Assembly (NCBI RefSeq): GCF_016758255.1
Contig: NZ_QYAD01000001.1
Location: forward strand, 1,054,001 to 1,118,000
Length of the DNA stretch: 64,000 nucleotides
Reading direction: 5' to 3'
Origin: Leucobacter chromiireducens subsp. chromiireducens
GTDB lineage: Bacteria > Actinomycetota > Actinomycetes > Actinomycetales > Microbacteriaceae
Shown: positions 54,396-62,430 of the stretch, in pieces
How positions within the stretch are numbered: position 1 is the stretch's first letter
Layout of the letters: every line of letters starts with the position of its first letter
Made by a program: the position numbers and the translations under genes
Notes under the pieces: model-generated
The model's database searches: none
What the model was told of the DNA's origin: nothing
Seen by the model: the letters and a program-made list of their open reading frames with translations, nothing else

Positions 54396-54883
54396 ACCTC
54401 GTCAGGCTGCCAGCCGAGGGTCACGTCGACCCAGCCCTCCGCGCCCGTGAGCTCGACGAGCCGCTCGACGGGGATCTCGACGGCACTCGTCGCGGTTCCC
54501 GCCGCGGGAAACACGGTCGCGAAGCGGCGCAGCGAGGCGTCGAGGAACACGCGCGCGCCGGGGGCGGGAGCGAACGGGCAGACGCCACCAATCGGGTAGC
54601 CCGTGAGCTCGAGCACGGCCTCGCCCTGTAGCATGCGCGGCTTCGCGCCGAACTCCCGTTTGAACCGGCCGCCGTTGACCCGGGCGTCGCCCGCTGCGAC
54701 GACCAGCACGGCGCGCTCGGTGTCGTCTGGATCGGTGAAGCCGAGCGTCTTCGCGATGCGGGCGGGCTCGGTGCCGACTTTCTCGGCGGCCAGCTCGACC
54801 GTGGCGCTCGATTCGGCGAACTCCAAGATCTCGCCGGTGAAGCCGAGGGATGCGAGGTGTTCGCGCACACGTGTGGTGTTCAC
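54392..54883 (-). CDS. YbaK/EbsC-type aminoacyl-tRNA deacylase
   Basis: This 163-residue YbaK/ProX-like protein hydrolyses mischarged tRNA, typically Cys-tRNA(Pro) or Ala-tRNA(Pro). The conserved lysine is in IAKTLGFTD, then VLVVAAGDARVNGGRFKREFGAKPRML and GYPIGGVCPFAPAPG, the latter with the GGxxPF block of the active site. The GTG at 54883 begins VNTTRVREHLASLGF, the family start, although its ribosome-binding site is poor (a CTCCC run). The 4-bp convergent overlap with the hydrolase gene is compact but common here. Confidence 0.88.
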   Translation of the reverse strand: MNTTRVREHLASLGFTGEILEFAESSATVELAAEKVGTEPARIAKTLGFTDPDDTERAVLVVAAGDARVNGGRFKREFGAKPRMLQGEAVLELTGYPIGGVCPFAPAPGARVFLDASLRRFATVFPAAGTATSAVEIPVERLVELTGAEGWVDVTLGWQPDEV

Positions 54884-54917
54884 AGGGAGGCTTTCGACTG
54901 GGTGGTGTGGGGCGGGC

Positions 54918-55277
54918 CTACTCGTGGGGGTCACCGATGCAGAACTCGTTGCCGTCGGGATCTGCAAACACATCCCAGGAGAAGTCCTGCTCGCCACGCA
55001 AGCCGAGGTGGCGCGCGCCCGCGGCGGTCCATTCCGCGACGACGGCTTCACGGTCGACGTCCGCCGAGCGATTGAGGTCGAGGTGCATGCGGTTCTTGCC
55101 GGGGGTGGGGTCGGCTACCTTCTGGAAACCGAGCGTCACCGGCACGCCGGGCACGCGCACCATGCTGAACCAGCCCTCCGCGTCGTACACCACCTCGCCG
55201 CCCAGTCGCTCGGCCCACCACGCAGAAAGCGTGCGGGGGTTAACCGTGTCGAGCGTGATCATTCCGAGCTCAATCAT
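54918..55277 (-). CDS. VOC superfamily (glyoxalase-like) protein
   Basis: This 119-residue protein has two beta-alpha-beta-beta-beta modules. It starts with MIELGMITLDTVNPRTLSAWWAERLGGEV. Metal-ligand candidates are the histidine in NRMHLDLN and the acidic residue in DPDGNEFCIG. It belongs to the glyoxalase/bleomycin-resistance/dioxygenase superfamily, whose members act on very varied substrates, so no reaction is assigned. The ATG at 55277 follows GAGAGGACCCTC; an earlier start at 55310 is out of the family. It is divergent from the DNA methyltransferase gene. Confidence 0.82.
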   Translation of the reverse strand: MIELGMITLDTVNPRTLSAWWAERLGGEVVYDAEGWFSMVRVPGVPVTLGFQKVADPTPGKNRMHLDLNRSADVDREAVVAEWTAAGARHLGLRGEQDFSWDVFADPDGNEFCIGDPHE

Positions 55278-55324
55278 GAGGGTCCTCTCCGTCGGGGGTG
55301 ACAGCTCCACGCTAGCGCGCCGGG

Positions 55325-55330
55325 TACGCT
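55325..55330 (+). promoter_or_regulatory. -10 box for the leaderless DNA methyltransferase gene
   Basis: TACGCT lies 6 nt before the GTG at 55337 with no ribosome-binding site. Confidence 0.5.
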
Positions 55331-55336
55331 GGTGGG

Positions 55337-56185
55337 GTGAATGAACGCTGGGATCCGGCCGGCCCCGACCAGGTCTACGAGGGCGACAACCTGCCGATCC
55401 TGCGCAGCCTGCCGGGGAGCGCGTTCGCGGCGGTGTACCTCGATCCGCCCTTCAATACGGGACGCTCCCGTCAGGCCGAGCGCGTCCGCGGCGTGCGCGC
55501 GGAGGGCGGTCGGCTCGGGTTCCGCGGGCAGGGGTACGACGTGACCCGCGAGATGACCCTCGCGTACGACGACCGATTCGTTGACTACTGGGAGTTTCTC
55601 GAACCGCGCCTCGAGGAGGCCTGGCGGGTGCTCTCCCCGGACGGCCTGCTCTACCTGCACCTCGACTACCGTGAGGTGCACTACGCGAAGGTGCTGCTCG
55701 ACGCGATGTTCGGGCCCGAGTGCTTCATCAACGAGATCATCTGGGCGTACGACTATGGCGCGCGCACCAAGCGGCGCTGGCCCGCGAAGCACGACAACAT
55801 CCTCGTGTACGCAAAGCTGCCCGATTTCTACTACTTCGATGCGGAAGCGGTGGATCGCGAACCATACATGGCGCCCGGGCTGGTAACGCCGGAACAGGCC
55901 GCACGCGGCAAGCTTCCCACCGACACCTGGTGGCACACGATTGTCTCGCCGACGGGCAGTGAGCGCACGGGGTACCCGACGCAGAAACCGGTCGGCATCC
56001 TCCGCCGAATCATCCAGGCCTCGACTCGGCCGGGCGATTGGGTGCTCGACGCGTTTGCGGGGAGTGGAACCACGGGAGCGGCGGCGGCGGAGCTGGGGCG
56101 CCGCTTCGTGCTCATTGATGACAATCCCGAGGCGACCGAAGTTATGCGGCGCCGCTTCGCGGACCGGGAGGTGCGGTTCTCGTGA
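55337..56185 (+). CDS. Orphan site-specific DNA methyltransferase (N4-cytosine or N6-adenine, beta class)
   Basis: This 282-residue amino-methyltransferase has catalytic motif IV, DPPF, at residues 36-39 in AAVYLDPPFNTG, preceding the SAM-binding motif I, FAGSGTTGAAAAELG, near residue 235. This order defines the beta class. A target-recognition region lies between (about 100-200). TQKPVGILRRIIQASTRPGDWVLD is the motif X-like C-terminal block. No restriction endonuclease lies beside it, so it is an orphan modifying enzyme. The GTG at 55337 is leaderless. The stop overlaps the regulator start by four bases (GTGA). The recognition sequence cannot be predicted. Confidence 0.9.
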   Translation: MNERWDPAGPDQVYEGDNLPILRSLPGSAFAAVYLDPPFNTGRSRQAERVRGVRAEGGRLGFRGQGYDVTREMTLAYDDRFVDYWEFLEPRLEEAWRVLSPDGLLYLHLDYREVHYAKVLLDAMFGPECFINEIIWAYDYGARTKRRWPAKHDNILVYAKLPDFYYFDAEAVDREPYMAPGLVTPEQAARGKLPTDTWWHTIVSPTGSERTGYPTQKPVGILRRIIQASTRPGDWVLDAFAGSGTTGAAAAELGRRFVLIDDNPEATEVMRRRFADREVRFS

Positions 56186-57666
56186 GTGGCGCGGGCGGTG
56201 CGAGCGGTACCTTCCCGGTGCACCTGGATCGGGGTGCGGAGGCGCCGCTGCCGGTGCAGCTTGCGGCGGCGCTGCGCGAGGCGATTGACGCAGCAACCCT
56301 GCGCCCGGGGGAGCACATCCCGGCAACACGAGAGCTCGCGCGGCGCTTGGGCGTCGCGCGCGGGGTGGTGGTTGCCGCCTATGAGCAGCTCATCGCCGAG
56401 GGGTACCTCGCGGCAACGCACGGGCGCGGCACGATGGTCAACCCCGCGCTCGAGCGCACGGAACCCGCGCAGCGTGCGGCACCCGCACCCCCGAGCGCGG
56501 AGCTCTCGGCAACACGCCCGCTCGCGGAGACTGCGCTGGCCGAGCCACTCGCACCCGGCCAGCCGATCACTGACGCGGTGGTTGGCCCGGCGTGGCGCAG
56601 CGCTTGGCGTGCTGCAGCCGCGCAGGTGGATGCGGCACCCCCAGCCCTCGGCGATTCTGCACTGCGCATCGAGATTGCCGATCACCTGCGGCGCATGCGT
56701 GGCACCGCGCGCCATGCAGGCGATGTGCTCGTCACTGCGGGCACCCGCGATGGGCTGGGCCTCTTGCTCACCGCGCTCGGCGGCACGCGGGGCCGTGAGC
56801 TCGTGGTTGGGGTGGAGGATCCCGGTCTGCCATCGCTCCGGGGCGCCGCGCAGCGGTATGGCGCGCGCATCGTCGCGCTTCCCGCGGATGGTGAGGGCCT
56901 CGACACCAGCCGGCTCCCCGACGGCATGCTCGATCTCGTGATCGTTACTCCCAGCCACCAGTACCCGCTCGGCGGCTCGCTGCCCCTGCCGCGACGACGC
57001 GCGCTGCTCGCCTGGGCGCGGCGCACGGGCGTCGTGATCGTGGAGGACGACTTCGACTCCGAGCTGCGCTACACAGGCAGTCCGCTCCCGACGCTCGCAG
57101 CGCTCGACGATCCCGAGCGCGGGTCTGTCGTGCTGCTCGGGACTTTCTCGCGCACGCTCGCCCCGGGCTTGTCTGCGGGCTACTTGCTCGCACCCGCGGG
57201 GCTGCGCGCGCTCATCGAACCGGTGCGACGTGAGCTCGGCGGTCCGGTCTCGGGGGTCGTGCAGGCGGCGCTCGCCACCTACCTCGCGAGTGGCGAGCTG
57301 CGGCGGCACACCGCGCGGATGCTGCGGCGGTATGCCGCCCGGCGCGATGCTGTCTCAGAGGTGCTCGCGGGCGCGACGGGCGTGCGCGTGCGTCCCATGG
57401 ATGGTGGGCTTCACGCGGTGCTCGAGTTCTTGCCGCGGGTGGGCTCATCGAGTGGAGATCGGGATCCGGGTGCGCCGACGCGCGAGGAAGCCGTGCTCGC
57501 TGCGGCGCGTGCCGACGGACTCGGCGTGCAGGGCCTGGCGGGCTACTGGCAGCGGGGGGAGCGTGCACCGGGCATGACCGGGCTGGTCGTCGGAATGGGC
57601 GGCGCTGATGACGCCGAGTTCGCCCGTGCGCTCGCGCGACTCCGAGCCATCCTCGACGCCAACTAG
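56182..57666 (+). CDS. MocR/PdxR-type GntR regulator with aminotransferase domain lacking the PLP lysine
   Basis: This 494-residue fusion has an N-terminal GntR winged helix (about 15-88: LPVQLAAALREAIDAATLRPGEHIPATRELARRLGVARGVVVAAYEQL, in three overlapping parts) and a class I aminotransferase-like domain (about 130-490) with EDDFDSELRY. The conserved GTFSKTLAPGL block, whose lysine forms the PLP aldimine, reads GTFSRTLAPGL here; R324 replaces the lysine. The protein therefore cannot form the normal Schiff base and may sense another ligand. The GTG at 56182 overlaps the DNA methyltransferase stop (GTGA), so the two are translationally coupled. Targets are unknown. Confidence 0.88.
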   Translation: MSGAGGASGTFPVHLDRGAEAPLPVQLAAALREAIDAATLRPGEHIPATRELARRLGVARGVVVAAYEQLIAEGYLAATHGRGTMVNPALERTEPAQRAAPAPPSAELSATRPLAETALAEPLAPGQPITDAVVGPAWRSAWRAAAAQVDAAPPALGDSALRIEIADHLRRMRGTARHAGDVLVTAGTRDGLGLLLTALGGTRGRELVVGVEDPGLPSLRGAAQRYGARIVALPADGEGLDTSRLPDGMLDLVIVTPSHQYPLGGSLPLPRRRALLAWARRTGVVIVEDDFDSELRYTGSPLPTLAALDDPERGSVVLLGTFSRTLAPGLSAGYLLAPAGLRALIEPVRRELGGPVSGVVQAALATYLASGELRRHTARMLRRYAARRDAVSEVLAGATGVRVRPMDGGLHAVLEFLPRVGSSSGDRDPGAPTREEAVLAAARADGLGVQGLAGYWQRGERAPGMTGLVVGMGGADDAEFARALARLRAILDAN

Positions 57667-57740
57667 ACGCGAGCCGCGGCGAGGCGTCACAGAGCATCTC
57701 CGGCGGCTGCCGTAGACACCTCGGAGGTGAGCTGTTACGC

Positions 57741-57760
57741 TTGCCGAAGCGTTTCGGCAA
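57741..57760. promoter_or_regulatory. LacI-type operator, box 1 (ureohydrolase promoter)
   Basis: TTGCCGAAGCGTTTCGGCAA is a 20-bp near-perfect palindrome about 82 bp before the ureohydrolase ATG. Its core AANCGTTT matches LacI-family operators and the other boxes of this cluster. A weaker palindrome, AAGCGCTT, follows at 57764-57771. Confidence 0.65.
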
Positions 57761-57783
57761 TGAAAGCGCTTGTTTGGTTTTAA

Positions 57784-57803
57784 GAATCCAAACGTTTCAG
57801 CAT
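57784..57803. promoter_or_regulatory. LacI-type operator, box 2 (ureohydrolase promoter)
   Basis: GAATCCAAACGTTTCAGCAT holds the palindrome AAACGTTT and the right half TTTCAGCA seen in the box upstream of the polyprenyl synthase. Its centre is 43 bp from box 1, about four helical turns, which would allow DNA looping or cooperative binding. Confidence 0.55.
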
Positions 57804-57842
57804 TAACGTCGCAGTGGTGCGGCGAACGTGAAATGAGGAATC

Positions 57843-58832
57843 ATGACTGAGAACTCTGCCGGCTCGTTCGACGAGACGATGTGGAATGGACTCCTGCACG
57901 GTGGGATCGGCGGAACATTCATGGGTGTTCCGCGAGTGGAGCTGAATCGTGAGGCCATCGTGGCGTCAGGCGCAAAGGCGGTGGTGTACGGGTTCCCCTT
58001 CGACGGCACGACAATCAGTCGAAGCGGTGCAAACTACGGCCCACGTGCCATTCGGGAGACTTCGGTTCAGTACACGAACTTTCAAGCGACGTTTGACTTT
58101 GACCTATTTGCGCATCTTCCACTCGCAGATGGTGGGGATTGCAACGTGGCGCTGGGCAATACGCCGAAGACGTTCGAGCGTGTCGAGGCTGACATTGCTG
58201 AGATTGTTGCCGCGGGGGCGATTCCCGTTGTCTTCGGTGGAGATCATTCGGTGAGCATTCCGGTCGGCAAGGCGGCGAAGAAGCCAGGGACAAGCCCGGG
58301 CTGGGTGCAGTTCGATACTCACCTTGACGCGGCGCCGAACGTGGGCGGGGAGGAGCTGAACCACTGCTGCACGATCACGCGTGCGGTCGACAACGGCTAT
58401 GACCCGGCGAAGATTGTGCTTGTGGGAATCAGCGGCTGGATGAACCCGAAGACGGAACTGAAATACTGCCGAGATCACGGTATCCGAGTCATTTGGCTTG
58501 AGGACATCTGGGAGAAGGGCACTCTGTGGGCCGTCGAGCAGATTCTTGAGCGAGTTGGAGAAGAGGGGTTCTACCTGACCTTCGACGTTGATGCGCTCGA
58601 TGCCGCGTTTGCGCCGGGTACCTGTGCGCCGACGCCGGGCGGAATGACGATCCGAGAAGCGCTTGAGATTGTCCGCGGGATCGCACCCGCTGGACTCATC
58701 GGAGTGGACATTGCGGAACCGGCGCCGTCTCTTGATCACTCCACTCGTACGCAGCTCATTGCGGGGCGCCTCGCACTTGAGGCTCTCGCATTCCATGCGG
58801 GCTGCCCGAGTACGCCGGTGTATGTCGGCTAG
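57843..58832 (+). CDS. Ureohydrolase of the agmatinase/guanidinobutyrase family
   Basis: This 329-residue metal-dependent hydrolase releases urea from a guanidino compound. Metal-ligand blocks are GGDHS (132-136), FDTHLD (157-162, where DAHxD is more usual) and FDVDALD (247-253, followed by A where DP is usual). The N-terminus GGTFMGVPRVE and VVYGFPFDGTTISRSGANYGPRAIRE fit agmatinase-type proteins. The substrate could be agmatine, 4-guanidinobutyrate, guanidinopropionate or guanidine; the altered DTHLD and DALDAA blocks make plain agmatine less certain. The ATG at 57843 follows GAGGAATC. LacI-type boxes lie upstream, and a T-run terminator follows. It faces a nitrilase-superfamily gene and an APC permease gene. 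Confidence 0.82.
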   Translation: MTENSAGSFDETMWNGLLHGGIGGTFMGVPRVELNREAIVASGAKAVVYGFPFDGTTISRSGANYGPRAIRETSVQYTNFQATFDFDLFAHLPLADGGDCNVALGNTPKTFERVEADIAEIVAAGAIPVVFGGDHSVSIPVGKAAKKPGTSPGWVQFDTHLDAAPNVGGEELNHCCTITRAVDNGYDPAKIVLVGISGWMNPKTELKYCRDHGIRVIWLEDIWEKGTLWAVEQILERVGEEGFYLTFDVDALDAAFAPGTCAPTPGGMTIREALEIVRGIAPAGLIGVDIAEPAPSLDHSTRTQLIAGRLALEALAFHAGCPSTPVYVG

Positions 58833-58845
58833 GTGCTGAAGTGGT

Positions 58846-58885
58846 CGTGGGGCCGGGCGGAAGCGCCTTGCCCCACGGCTTTTTT
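58846..58885. terminator. Intrinsic terminator with T-run after the ureohydrolase gene
   Basis: An 8-bp stem CGTGGGGC / GCCCCACG encloses a smaller GGCG / CGCC stem and is followed two bases later by six Ts. It is the only hairpin I saw in the window with a proper T-run on the plus strand, and it lies between two convergent genes. Confidence 0.75.
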
Positions 58886-58896
58886 GTGGCGCCTCG

Positions 58897-59670
58897 CTAG
58901 CTGTAGAGCGAGGGGCGTCGCTGTGTCAGCATGTCGGCGAACGCATCCGCCGGTGCAGCAATCGTGAAATCGACAACGAGGCTTCCTGGTGTGTGCGCAT
59001 CGAGTGCGCCGAGCATTTCGCCTGTTGGCGATACGGCGCAACTCATGCCGCAGAATGAGTGGCCAGATTCGGTACCGACTCGGTTGGCATAGGCGAGCGG
59101 AAGTCGGTTTTCGAGTGCGCGCGCCTGCGCGGCGATGCGGTGATCCCGTTCATGCGGACGCATGTTTGCGGATCCGGCGATCAGGAGCTCTGCCCCGTGT
59201 AGGGCAAGTGTTCGAGCGACCTCTGGAAATTCGAGCTCGAAGCAATTGATCACCCCGATCTGCGTGCCGCACAGGGTGATCGTATCGATGCGTTCACCTG
59301 CGCGGAAGGCGTCGCGCTCTGTGCCGAACAGGTGCGTCTTGTGAATCGCTTCGAGTGTGCGGCCATCAGTGTCGATGGCGAGGTAAGCGTCAGAGTAGCC
59401 GGTGGCGAGCGGTGAGATGAAGCCAACAAGAAGCCCGGTCTGGGTCTCCCGACAGGCTTCCCGAAGGGGGTCGAGGCGCGCGTCGTGCTCAGTCATGGCG
59501 AGTTCGTCAAGCTGCCCGGTCTGGTAGCCCGTGAGATAGAGCTCGGGGAACGCGATGAGATCGGCGGAAGACCTCACGATTGTTGTGCGCACGTGCTCGA
59601 TATTGGTTGCCAGGTCGCGCGGGGCGGGGGTCTCCTGCCGGATTTCGACGCGGAGTTGAGTCGGAGACAT
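58897..59670 (-). CDS. Carbon-nitrogen hydrolase (nitrilase superfamily amidase)
   Basis: This 257-residue amidase has the nitrilase-superfamily triad: E43 in IAFPELYLTGY, K111 in IHKTHLFGTE and C143 in GVINCFELEFPE. It resembles the aliphatic amidase/N-carbamoylputrescine amidase/omega-amidase branch more than true nitrilases. Plausible substrates in this context are 4-guanidinobutyramide, N-carbamoylputrescine or an omega-amide of an amino acid. It starts with ATG at 59670 after AAAGGGCCCCC. It is divergent from the permease gene across a region with two LacI-type boxes and convergent with the ureohydrolase gene, so all three may be controlled together. Confidence 0.85.
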   Translation of the reverse strand: MSPTQLRVEIRQETPAPRDLATNIEHVRTTIVRSSADLIAFPELYLTGYQTGQLDELAMTEHDARLDPLREACRETQTGLLVGFISPLATGYSDAYLAIDTDGRTLEAIHKTHLFGTERDAFRAGERIDTITLCGTQIGVINCFELEFPEVARTLALHGAELLIAGSANMRPHERDHRIAAQARALENRLPLAYANRVGTESGHSFCGMSCAVSPTGEMLGALDAHTPGSLVVDFTIAAPADAFADMLTQRRPSLYS

Positions 59671-59700
59671 GGGGGCCCTTTCTATGAGAGCTGATGAAGG

Positions 59701-59720
59701 TTGCTAAATCGTTTCAACCA
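59701..59720. promoter_or_regulatory. LacI-type operator, box A (nitrilase/permease divergent region)
   Basis: TTGCTAAATCGTTTCAACCA is an imperfect palindrome whose core matches box 1 upstream of the ureohydrolase gene. It lies about 30 bp before the amidase ATG. Confidence 0.6.
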
Positions 59721-59755
59721 TAATACTAGGCTGAATTCGTTATAAAAACAGAGTA

Positions 59756-59775
59756 TTGCTAAAACGTTTCGGCCA
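59756..59775. promoter_or_regulatory. LacI-type operator, box B (permease promoter)
   Basis: TTGCTAAAACGTTTCGGCCA is the best match to box 1 and lies 118 bp before the permease ATG. The centres of boxes A and B are 55 bp apart. Confidence 0.65.
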
Positions 59776-59893
59776 AGGTAGCGTGTTCGCAGAACCAAAG
59801 GCTCGCGACGTAGCGAGAGTTCTCGGAGGTTCTGGACGGGCGCGTTGAGTTCCGAGGCCACCCCGTCGTTGTTCACGAAGCAAAGGAGTTTCC

Positions 59894-61417
59894 ATGACCG
59901 CGACGTCTCCGGTGATGAAGCGTGAGTTCACAATGTTCTCCGCCCTATCGGTCGCTTTCGCTTTTGTTTCGCCCATCGTCGCGCTCTACAGCGTGCTGGG
60001 CGTTGGCCTGACAACTTCCGGCCCGGCCTTTATCTGGGGTGGCCTCATTCTCTACGCTGGTCAGTTCATCGTTGTACTCACGCTCGGGGTGCTCGCGTCG
60101 AAATGGGCTGACTCTGGTGGAATTTATCAGTGGTCTCGTCGTCTCCTGGGGCATCGTTACGGCTGGTTTGCCTCATGGACCTATATCTGGACCCTGTTGA
60201 TTACTCTCCCGGCTGTCGCATACGCGGGGGCTGTGCTGATTCCGCCAATCTTCGACATCCCCGCAGCAGATCACGGCCTGGTGACCTGGCTCGCGATCGG
60301 GGTTCTCGCGTTCAGCACGCTCGTGAATCTTGCGGGCAGAGTGTTCATCAAGATCTTGATGGTGGGGGTGATCGTAGCCGAGGCCGTTGGGTCGATCGGT
60401 GTTGCGGTGTGGCTGCTCTTCTTTGAGCGGCACCAGGGGCTCGAGTATCTGTCGCCAGCGAGCCTCGGTGACTACAGTGGCGCGTTCTTTTCCGCGCCGC
60501 TCGTCATGGCGATTGCGTTCTCGAGCTATTTTGCAATCGGGTTTGAGAGCGCGAGCTCCATCGCTGAGGAGGTGAAGCGTCCGAAGCGGGCAGTGCCTCG
60601 AGCGATGGTCGTTTCGTTCTTTGCGATCATGATCATCGTTCTACTGAGTACGCTTGCGTTCACGCTCGCGGTACCGAGCGACGCGTTCCTCCAGGACCCA
60701 GAGAACGCTGCTGACCCGGCCGTCGCGATCATCGCTGCCACCTTCCCTGAGCCAGTATTCCGAGGTATCTTGGCGCTCTTCGTGATCGCGTTCGCTGCGA
60801 GTCTCATGACGATCCAGATCACAGTCTCTCGAATCGTGTGGGCAACTGCGCGAAATGGGGAGTTGCCATTCGCTCGGTTCCTGACAAAGCTTTCAGGTGA
60901 GACTGGCCTGCCGAGGCGCGCTGTGCTCATCACTGCTGCGATTGCGGTGCTGCTCTTCTTGCCGTTCCAAAGCGAGGGAATTCAGATGGCACTGATCTCG
61001 TTCTCGTCGGTTGGGTTCTTCATTTCCTTCTTGTTCCCCGTGCTGGGGCTCGCAGTTGCTCGAATGCGCGGGACCTGGCGCGAAGATCCTTCGCTGTTCC
61101 TGGGGCGCGCAGGGAAAGCGGTGAGCGCGCTCGCGCTCGTCTGGCTCGTGTTCCAGGTGGTCAACGTCGCTTGGCCCCGTCCATCGGGTGCGGGATGGGT
61201 GACGGACTGGTCCACTGTGATTGGTGTCGCCGCAGTGGGGGTGCTCGGAGTCTTCGTTGAGGCTTGGGTCCATCGGAAGCGACTCCACGCAGCCTCGACT
61301 GGATCGACCATTGTGGTGTTCGAGCGCGATGAGTCCGCGGATGACGAGGATGAGCAGGAACCTGACCGGCTGCTGGGGACGAGCACACCGCAGTCTCGTG
61401 TTGCTGGGCCTCGCTAG
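59894..61417 (+). CDS. APC family amino acid / polyamine permease
   Basis: This 507-residue amino-acid/polyamine/organocation transporter has about twelve membrane helices. FSALSVAFAFVSPIVALYSVLGVGL is helix 1 with the unwound glycine region, and GGIYQWSRRLLGHRYGW is the conserved APC loop. FESASSIAEEVKRPKRAVPRA is the helix 6-7 motif typical of GABA permease/AAT-type members. The C-terminal 60 residues are charged and disordered (DESADDEDEQE). The ATG at 59894 follows AAAGGAG. The neighbouring ureohydrolase and amidase suggest that it imports a guanidino, amide or amino compound. Its last four bases overlap the convergent lacI-type gene. Confidence 0.88.
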   Translation: MTATSPVMKREFTMFSALSVAFAFVSPIVALYSVLGVGLTTSGPAFIWGGLILYAGQFIVVLTLGVLASKWADSGGIYQWSRRLLGHRYGWFASWTYIWTLLITLPAVAYAGAVLIPPIFDIPAADHGLVTWLAIGVLAFSTLVNLAGRVFIKILMVGVIVAEAVGSIGVAVWLLFFERHQGLEYLSPASLGDYSGAFFSAPLVMAIAFSSYFAIGFESASSIAEEVKRPKRAVPRAMVVSFFAIMIIVLLSTLAFTLAVPSDAFLQDPENAADPAVAIIAATFPEPVFRGILALFVIAFAASLMTIQITVSRIVWATARNGELPFARFLTKLSGETGLPRRAVLITAAIAVLLFLPFQSEGIQMALISFSSVGFFISFLFPVLGLAVARMRGTWREDPSLFLGRAGKAVSALALVWLVFQVVNVAWPRPSGAGWVTDWSTVIGVAAVGVLGVFVEAWVHRKRLHAASTGSTIVVFERDESADDEDEQEPDRLLGTSTPQSRVAGPR

Positions 61418-62430
61418 GAAGCGAGAGAAGAATCGCGAACAGTGAGCGTCGCCGGGACAAGTTCTCGGCGGCGTTCGCTTTTCCCCTCGATTGATTCAAG
61501 GAGGAGATCAACCGCGATTTCACCCAGGCGAACTGGAGCAAGGTCGAGCGCAGTGATCGGCATCTGGAGCCCGTAGTCGAGGTACCGGCTGTCTGAGAGG
61601 CTGAGAATCTGCAGTTCCTGCGGAATCGAAAGCCCAAGCATGTGCGCGCTGCGCTCTGTCGCGTGTGCAAGGGTGTCGAGCGTTGTCAACACCGCATCAA
61701 ACTTGCGGTCTCCTGCTGCGAGCGCCTTCTGGATGACAGGTTCGGCCTCATCGACACGAGGGCCGGGAGACCGGATGATGACGGGCTCCACTCCAACTGT
61801 GCTGCACCAATCAAGGTAGGCCGAGAGTTCATCGCGAACGTAGGAGGAACTTGTTTCACTCAGGAAGAGTGCTGGCCGAGCATCGCGCAGCTCGCTCAGG
61901 TGCGCGAGGGCTGAGGTGGTCCCCGTCGCGAAATCATTGTCCACCCAGCTCAGGTCGTCCCCGTTCCGACCGATCGTCACACATGGGAGCCCCGCCTGAA
62001 GAGCGGCACCAATGATGGGATCATCCTGGCTGGGGTCGACCACAATAAGCCCGTCCGTGGCGGCGAGGAGGCCACGGGACGGCTCGCCCGAGGGCATCAT
62101 CGAGAGGAGGAACCCTCGCTGAAACGCCTGTGCGCTCGCGCCGCTCAAGACTCGAAAGTAGTATTCAACATCCCACTCGGGCTGCATGCCGGGGGCTGCT
62201 GAGTGTGCGGCCATCGGGGAGACCGTGAGCGCGAGTGATCCGGTTCGCCCTGCATTGAGGTTCTTTGCGAGGCGATTCGCAGAGTACCCGAGTCGATCCG
62301 CCGTATCGACCACGTTCTGGCGGGTGGCAGCTGCAACCCGACCCTTCCCGTTGAGCGCTTCAGATGCGGTTGCAACTGAGACGCCCGCCTCGAGAGCGAC
62401 GTCTTTGATGGTGATCCGGCGAGATTTCAT
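61414..62430 (-). CDS. LacI family transcription regulator
   Basis: This 338-residue LacI-type repressor has the helix-turn-helix and hinge at residues 5-62 (TIKDVALEAGVSVATASEALNGKGRVAAATRQNVVDTADRLGYSANRLAK, in two parts around GRVAAA). The sugar-binding-fold effector domain includes GLPCVTIGRNGDDLSWVDNDFATG and the final LAPVRLGEIAVDLLLESI region. The effector need not be a sugar. The ATG at 62430 overlaps the polyprenyl synthase stop (ATGA). Its own operator is probably the box at 63480-63499, with further boxes at 57.7 and 59.7 kb. The 3' end overlaps the permease gene by four bases. Confidence 0.9.
   Translation of the reverse strand: MKSRRITIKDVALEAGVSVATASEALNGKGRVAAATRQNVVDTADRLGYSANRLAKNLNAGRTGSLALTVSPMAAHSAAPGMQPEWDVEYYFRVLSGASAQAFQRGFLLSMMPSGEPSRGLLAATDGLIVVDPSQDDPIIGAALQAGLPCVTIGRNGDDLSWVDNDFATGTTSALAHLSELRDARPALFLSETSSSYVRDELSAYLDWCSTVGVEPVIIRSPGPRVDEAEPVIQKALAAGDRKFDAVLTTLDTLAHATERSAHMLGLSIPQELQILSLSDSRYLDYGLQMPITALDLAPVRLGEIAVDLLLESIEGKSERRRELVPATLTVRDSSLAS

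Noticed and set aside
57764-57771. AAGCGCTT as a further LacI operator
   Set aside because: The eight-base core is palindromic, but its flanks do not match the TTGCYRAA half-site of the other boxes, so it is noted only beside box 1.
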